From: a virus
DNA length: 31,909 nucleotides
Reading direction: 5' to 3' (one strand)
IMG/VR virus record: IMGVR_UViG_3300047551_002575
Location: 1 to 31,909 of that record
Positions 27,766-31,909 of the stretch are shown here, one piece after another. A model generated the notes under the pieces. It did no database searches, had not been told where the DNA came from, and saw nothing but the letters and a program-made list of their open reading frames with translations. Position 1 is the first letter of the stretch. Each line of letters begins with the position of its first letter. The position numbers and the translations under genes were made by a program.

Positions 27766-28569
27766 ATGATTGAACATGATTACACAAAAGATTTTGATAA
27801 ACTTAAAAATAAGTTATTAAATTCTGAAAACTTTGCTTTTCTTAGATTTTCTGATGGTGAAGGTTATATTCTTTATGATCAGTTTTTGCAGTTAAATGAT
27901 AATCACTATAAGATAGGTGATGTCGTTGGATATGCATCTTACGGAAAAGAAGAACAGAAGTTATTTGATCCAGAGAAACATTCTTTCTATCGTCAAAAGT
28001 TGATTGAGTCCTTGGAATATGTTGCTCCAAATTACTATAAAGGAATTCCAGTTCGCACAAGTTGCGATGCTTGTGGTTTTATTTTTGATGAAATTGTAGA
28101 AAATGCTGGAGGAGATAGTGAATGTTTAACTTTTGCTAATCTTTGGAATAATGCAAACTATCCAAGATTTATTGAAGAAATAGTTCCTATTTTTTCTGAT
28201 AAAAAAATAATAATGATTGTTAATGAATGTGCAAATATTTCTAAACTTCCTTTTAAAGTTGTAAAAGATTTTAGAGTTGGAACTAATTGTTTTGTCAATA
28301 ACTATGATATAATAGAAGAGATCAAGACTTATATCTCCGAAAATTCTATTGTTGATCATGTATTTTTAGTTTCTGCTGCTAGTCTTAGTAATCTTATTGT
28401 TCATCAATTATATCAAATAAATTCAAATAATACTTATATTGATATTGGCAGTACTCTAAATCCAATAATGGATATGACTGGATGGAAAGGAACTAGAACA
28501 TATCTAAATCAATATTGGAGTGATAATGGAGAAAAAACTCAACTTGAAATTATAGATGTCTGGACTTGA
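27766..28569 (+). CDS. GT-D-fold glycosyltransferase-like protein
   Basis: FAFLRFSDGEGYIL (about 23-36) resembles the RFGDGE motif of the GT-D glycosyltransferase family, whose Asp-x-Glu binds metal and sugar nucleotide. Later blocks (KIIMIVNECANIS, then VFLVSAASLSNLIVHQLY and YIDIGSTLNP) fit the same fold, where a conserved DIG-type segment closes the domain. Start ATG 27766; the longer frame begins with TTG inside the previous gene. It probably transfers a sugar onto a growing glycan. Confidence 0.7.
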   Translation: MIEHDYTKDFDKLKNKLLNSENFAFLRFSDGEGYILYDQFLQLNDNHYKIGDVVGYASYGKEEQKLFDPEKHSFYRQKLIESLEYVAPNYYKGIPVRTSCDACGFIFDEIVENAGGDSECLTFANLWNNANYPRFIEEIVPIFSDKKIIMIVNECANISKLPFKVVKDFRVGTNCFVNNYDIIEEIKTYISENSIVDHVFLVSAASLSNLIVHQLYQINSNNTYIDIGSTLNPIMDMTGWKGTRTYLNQYWSDNGEKTQLEIIDVWT

Positions 28570-28572
28570 AAA

Positions 28573-29592
28573 ATGAAATTAGTACCAAACTGCAAAAAAT
28601 ATTGGGAATTTATTAGGGAACTAAGATTCCACCCAGAAAATATTTCTGGGTTTGTGATTGCCGAAGAAGTATCTACTGAACAGCAAACACAATATATGCA
28701 AAAATATAATGATAATTATTTTATTTGTTTAGATGAAACTGAAACACCTGTTGGATTTATAGGAGAAGTTGATAATGATATTAGATTAGCAGTTCATCCT
28801 AGATATAAAAATAAAGGTGTAGGAAAATTTATGTTGGATGAGTTCATGAAAACTCATCCATTTGCAACTGCTAAAGTATTGCATGATAACATTGCAAGTC
28901 TTAAAACTTTTTATTCTTGTGGATTTGTTTCTCATAAATTTGATGGAAAGTTTTTTTATCTATCAAAAACTGAACATGGTTATTATAAAATAAAGCATAA
29001 TCCATATAAGATTGTGCAAATGTTTGAAGAGTCAATTGCAGATTATACTGGAGCTCCATATGCAATTGCTTTAGATTCTTGTACTAATGCTCTTTTCTTA
29101 TGTTGCAAGTATTTGAATGTTGATGAGGTTTCAATACCATCAAAAACATATCTTTCTGTTCCACAATCTATTATGCAATCTGGTGGTAAAATAAAATGGG
29201 ACGAGAGTAGAAATAATTGGACAGGAACTTATCAATTGCAACCTTATCCTATCTGGGACTGTGCAAAAAGATTAACTTCTAATATGTACATACCTGGATC
29301 TTTTATGTGCCTTTCATTTCATATCAAGAAAACTTTAAAGATAGGAAAAGGTGGAATGATTCTTACTGATAATTTAGATGCAGTCGATTGGTTTAAAAAG
29401 GCAAGATATGAGGGAAGAAGTGAAAAAATGTATCATGAAGATAATATTGAACGTATAGGGTGGAACATGTATATGACTCCTCAACAAGCTGCACATGGTC
29501 TATGTTTACTTCAAAATTATCCTCTTCATGTTCCAGATTTGGGAGAAAATAATGGGTATCGTGATCTAAGAGAATTTGCATTGTTCAGATAA
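28573..29592 (+). CDS. Fusion of GNAT acetyltransferase and short DegT-type aminotransferase
   Basis: Residues 1-135 are a GNAT domain: RLAVHPRYKNKGVGKFML carries the acetyl-CoA loop. Residues 140-339 are DegT/EryC1/StrS-like: DYTGAPYAIALDSCTNALFL, then SIPSKTYLSVPQSI, WDCAKRL and SFHIKKTLKIGKGGMILT with the PLP-binding Lys in the usual place. The aminotransferase part is about 200 residues, half the normal 370, with the C-terminal half missing. Together they could make an N-acetylamino sugar, or the second domain could have become a binding or regulatory part. Confidence 0.75.
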   Translation: MKLVPNCKKYWEFIRELRFHPENISGFVIAEEVSTEQQTQYMQKYNDNYFICLDETETPVGFIGEVDNDIRLAVHPRYKNKGVGKFMLDEFMKTHPFATAKVLHDNIASLKTFYSCGFVSHKFDGKFFYLSKTEHGYYKIKHNPYKIVQMFEESIADYTGAPYAIALDSCTNALFLCCKYLNVDEVSIPSKTYLSVPQSIMQSGGKIKWDESRNNWTGTYQLQPYPIWDCAKRLTSNMYIPGSFMCLSFHIKKTLKIGKGGMILTDNLDAVDWFKKARYEGRSEKMYHEDNIERIGWNMYMTPQQAAHGLCLLQNYPLHVPDLGENNGYRDLREFALFR

Positions 29593-29595
29593 ATA
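29588..29595 (+). promoter_or_regulatory. Possible late promoter (GATAAATA)
   Basis: Seven of eight to the late box, 37 bases before the ATG at 29633, in the only sizeable gap of the glycan operon. It overlaps the previous stop codon. Confidence 0.35.
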
Positions 29596-29632
29596 TCAAT
29601 CTAAATATTAAAAATGAGGTGATTTAAACTCT

Positions 29633-30403
29633 ATGTCTAAAACTATTACTGTTGTATTAAATGGATATAAAAGGCAAAATCTTAAAGAACAAGTTGATGC
29701 CATTAGGAATCAATCAGTTCCAGTTAAGGAAATATTTTACTGGCAAAATACAGTTCCAGAATTTAATTATGATGAGGAAACTTATTCTGGATTAAATGCT
29801 GCTCTTAGTAATTATAATTATGGAGTTTGGGCAAGATTTGCATATGCTTTAAATGCTAAAAGTGATTATGTTTGTGTTTTTGATGATGACACTATTCCAG
29901 GAAGTAGGTGGTTAGAAAATTGTTTGAATACTTATGAAACTCATCCAGGACTCTTAGGGGGAATTGGACTTAGGTTTAAAAATGGAAATTATGAATTAGA
30001 TCAACTTTCTAACGGAAAATACACAAGATATGGTTGGGAGAGTAATCCAGAGTGTGTAGGTCAAAATAGTGAAACTGTTGAAGTTGATATTGTTGGACAC
30101 TCTTGGTTTTTTTCTAGAGATCTTCTTTCTATTTTTTGGAGAGAACTTCCTGAAGAGCATTGGACAATGTTGTGTGGGGAAGATATTCATTTTTCATATA
30201 TGCTCCAAAAGTATACTAATTTAAAAACTTATGTTCCACCACACCCTTCTAATGATACTAGTATGTGGAGTAGTTTAAAAGCAATTCAATATGGTGCTGA
30301 TCAATATGCAACTGCTTATACCACTCTTTCCAGTGGAGAGATGAAGAGATATTTGCAACATTGTATTGATAATGGATTTGTTCTTTACAGAGATAGGAAT
30401 TGA
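29633..30403 (+). CDS. Family-2-like glycosyltransferase
   Basis: ITVVLNGYKR (4-13) is the strand-1 nucleotide-binding region and DYVCVFDDDTIPGSRWLENC (about 79-98) the DxD metal site of GT-A enzymes. LLGGIGLRF (about 110-118) and a later GEDIHFSYMLQKY segment hold the acceptor side and catalytic acid. The soluble 256-residue domain probably adds a hexose. AGGTG precedes the start. Confidence 0.85.
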   Translation: MSKTITVVLNGYKRQNLKEQVDAIRNQSVPVKEIFYWQNTVPEFNYDEETYSGLNAALSNYNYGVWARFAYALNAKSDYVCVFDDDTIPGSRWLENCLNTYETHPGLLGGIGLRFKNGNYELDQLSNGKYTRYGWESNPECVGQNSETVEVDIVGHSWFFSRDLLSIFWRELPEEHWTMLCGEDIHFSYMLQKYTNLKTYVPPHPSNDTSMWSSLKAIQYGADQYATAYTTLSSGEMKRYLQHCIDNGFVLYRDRN

Positions 30404-30412
30404 TTGTTTTTT

Positions 30413-31207
30413 ATGATATCATTTAATAACATAGGTAATCTTGGAAGATTGGCAAATCAAATGTTCCAATACGCTTCTTTGAAGGGTATTGCTAAACATA
30501 AAGGGTATGAATTTTGTATACCTCCTAGAATTGTGTTCGGTCAGAACTATGATTTGGTTAGAAATTCTGATGTAATTTTGTATGATGTTTTTGATTTAGA
30601 AAACAAAAATAATATTGGTGTAACTAATAATCAAATATGTTATGAAAGAATGCATGAATTTGATGAAGAGCAGTTTAACAATTTTCCAGATAATGTAGAT
30701 TTATTCGGTTATTATCAGACAGAAAAATACTTTAAGCATATTGAAGATGAAATAAGAAAAGATTTTACATTTAATCGTGAAACTATAGAACAATGTAAAG
30801 AACAAATTTCTACAATTGGAAATGAGGTAATTTCTTTACATATTAGAAGAGGTGATTATTTGATTGATTCTAATCATCCAGTTCAACCTATTGAATATTA
30901 TGAAAAGTCTTTATCTGAAATGCCAGATTTACCAGTTATAGTTTTTTCAGATGATTCTGAGTGGTGCAATAGACAAGACATTTTTCAATCAGAAAAATTT
31001 ATAATTTCTGTGGACAATAGAACTGATATTGATTTATGTTTGATGAGTCTTTGTAAATATCATATTATAGCAAACAGTTCTTTTAGTTGGTGGGGAGCAT
31101 GGTTAGCAAATAGTGAAAAAGTAATTGCTCCTAAAAATTGGTTTGGTGGAAGTTGTATAGATAAAGATGTTAAAGATATGCGATTTCGAAATTGGGAGTG
31201 GATGTAA
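30413..31207 (+). CDS. GT11 alpha-1,2-fucosyltransferase-like protein
   Basis: GNLGRLANQMFQYA (7-20) and SLHIRRGDYL (141-150) are signature blocks of family GT11, followed by VFSDDSEWC and NSSFSWWGAWLA near 195 and 225. These enzymes transfer L-fucose from GDP-L-fucose to a galactose-type acceptor. The donor is exactly what gmd and fcl upstream supply. ATG 30413 is chosen; the open frame extends back to TTG 30404 right after the previous stop. No membrane span, so cytoplasmic. Confidence 0.9.
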   Translation: MISFNNIGNLGRLANQMFQYASLKGIAKHKGYEFCIPPRIVFGQNYDLVRNSDVILYDVFDLENKNNIGVTNNQICYERMHEFDEEQFNNFPDNVDLFGYYQTEKYFKHIEDEIRKDFTFNRETIEQCKEQISTIGNEVISLHIRRGDYLIDSNHPVQPIEYYEKSLSEMPDLPVIVFSDDSEWCNRQDIFQSEKFIISVDNRTDIDLCLMSLCKYHIIANSSFSWWGAWLANSEKVIAPKNWFGGSCIDKDVKDMRFRNWEWM

Positions 31208-31909
31208 ATGATTAATATTTGGTATGATTCACCATATCCAAAGAATACTGTTAGAGGTCCTGTTAAAGTAATATCTAATTTAATAAGATCACTTGAGGAT
31301 TGTGGAGTAGAATATTCAATAAATCATGAAAAATATGAACATAATTTTATGATTTATTGGAATAGTGATACTTATTTTAAATTGAATAATAAAAACTCTT
31401 TACTTATTGGACCTCAAGTTTGGTTGTGGGATACAAACTTTCATCATGAATATGAATATTCTAAAATAATAGTTCCTTCTAAATGGGTAAAAAATTTACA
31501 CAGTAAGTATTTTCCACAACTAAATTTACTAGTTTGGCCAGTTGCAATATATAAACCAGACTTGTATGATGTTAGTCAAAAAACCGAATGTTTAGTTTAT
31601 TATAAAAATAGACCAGTTGAACATTTAAATTATATTTTACAAAAACTTAATGATAAAAAAATTTCATATGTTGGGTTAGAATATGGTAATTATAGTCAAG
31701 ATGAATTTAAAGAAGTTTTAAGTGAAGTTAAATATTGTATTATTATTGACAATACTGAAAGTCAAGGAATAGCAATACAAGAAATGATGTCATTGAATAA
31801 ACCTTTATTTGTATGGGATCAAGATATTTGGGATTACATGGGAAATGAATACATACATGAAGCTACTTCTATTCCATATTGGTCAGAAGAATGTGGAGAG
31901 TATATAAAA
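31208..31909 (+). CDS. GT-B (GT4-like) glycosyltransferase, cut by the window edge
   Basis: The frame is open from ATG 31208 to the last base, 234 codons. MINIWYDSPYP opens a GT-B domain. IIVPSKWVKN and LVWPVAIYKPD are typical of the domain boundary. DNTESQGIAIQEMMSLNKPL matches the nucleotide-sugar-binding E-x7-E region of family 4. The C-terminal end is missing. Confidence 0.75.
   Translation, partial: MINIWYDSPYPKNTVRGPVKVISNLIRSLEDCGVEYSINHEKYEHNFMIYWNSDTYFKLNNKNSLLIGPQVWLWDTNFHHEYEYSKIIVPSKWVKNLHSKYFPQLNLLVWPVAIYKPDLYDVSQKTECLVYYKNRPVEHLNYILQKLNDKKISYVGLEYGNYSQDEFKEVLSEVKYCIIIDNTESQGIAIQEMMSLNKPLFVWDQDIWDYMGNEYIHEATSIPYWSEECGEYIK

Overview
The window reads as a piece of a T4-like marine cyanophage genome (cyanomyovirus, probably infecting Synechococcus or Prochlorococcus). 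The reasons are: AT-rich, tightly packed genes with ATGA/TAATG overlaps; T4-type late promoters (TATAAATA); a set of phage tRNAs; a 6-phosphogluconate dehydrogenase of the kind cyanophages carry as an auxiliary metabolic gene; and a cyanobacterial SLH-domain porin. No capsid, tail-tube, terminase or replication gene lies in the window, so this is an accessory arm of the genome.

Layout. (1) 1-2700: two low-complexity proteins, one with perfect DNA repeats coding for Gly-Ser linkers, then a terminator. (2) 2700-7240 (+): a compact operon-like run with a SegE-like GIY-YIG protein, a C39-like peptidase and a GH24 lysozyme that share one N-terminal domain, a holin-like membrane protein, tiny membrane or basic peptides, a secreted HEXXH protein and a staphylococcal-nuclease-like enzyme. 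(3) 7230-11910 (-): four genes for exported or membrane-associated proteins, two of them clear paralogues, plus a Gly-rich fibre with a discoidin-like tip and a collagen-like fibre. (4) 11940-14360 (+): a promoter with a structured leader, a secreted tail-lysozyme-type hydrolase, a small Hc1-histone-like protein, and a tRNA cluster (Ile, Arg, a degenerate tRNA, Asn, Thr, Gly) interspersed with structured non-coding spacers, one of which folds as a cloverleaf. (5) 14190-17300: the host-like porin, small proteins, tRNA-Val, a Dps-like ferritin behind a late promoter, a zinc-ribbon protein and tRNA-Ser. (6) 17350-20600: several very small ORFs, gnd, more small ORFs and a second fibre-like protein. 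(7) 20600-21860: overlapping late and early promoters, tRNA-Pro, a small protein, a methyltransferase, and a structured, probably non-coding RNA of about 190 nt that ends in an intrinsic terminator. (8) 21861 to the end: a glycan cluster with gmd and fcl (GDP-mannose to GDP-L-fucose), a GDPD-like protein, several glycosyltransferases including a GT11 fucosyltransferase, a HAD-nucleotidyltransferase fusion, a methyltransferase and a GNAT-aminotransferase fusion. It runs off the right edge.

How the parts fit. Region 2 plus the 12.1 kb hydrolase gives a set of wall-degrading enzymes. Regions 3 and 6 look like fibres and exported accessory proteins. The porin, gnd and Dps-like genes look like tools that maintain or reprogram the host cell. 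Region 8 is a self-contained pathway that makes and transfers L-fucose and related sugars, either to alter the host surface or to decorate the virion. The most unusual signals are in the RNA and control layer: promoters whose -35 box sits in the loop of the preceding terminator, late promoters embedded in inverted repeats, a cloverleaf RNA and a degenerate tRNA inside the tRNA cluster, and a pseudoknotted RNA in front of the fucose operon. All folds and family calls were made by eye; no database or folding program was run.
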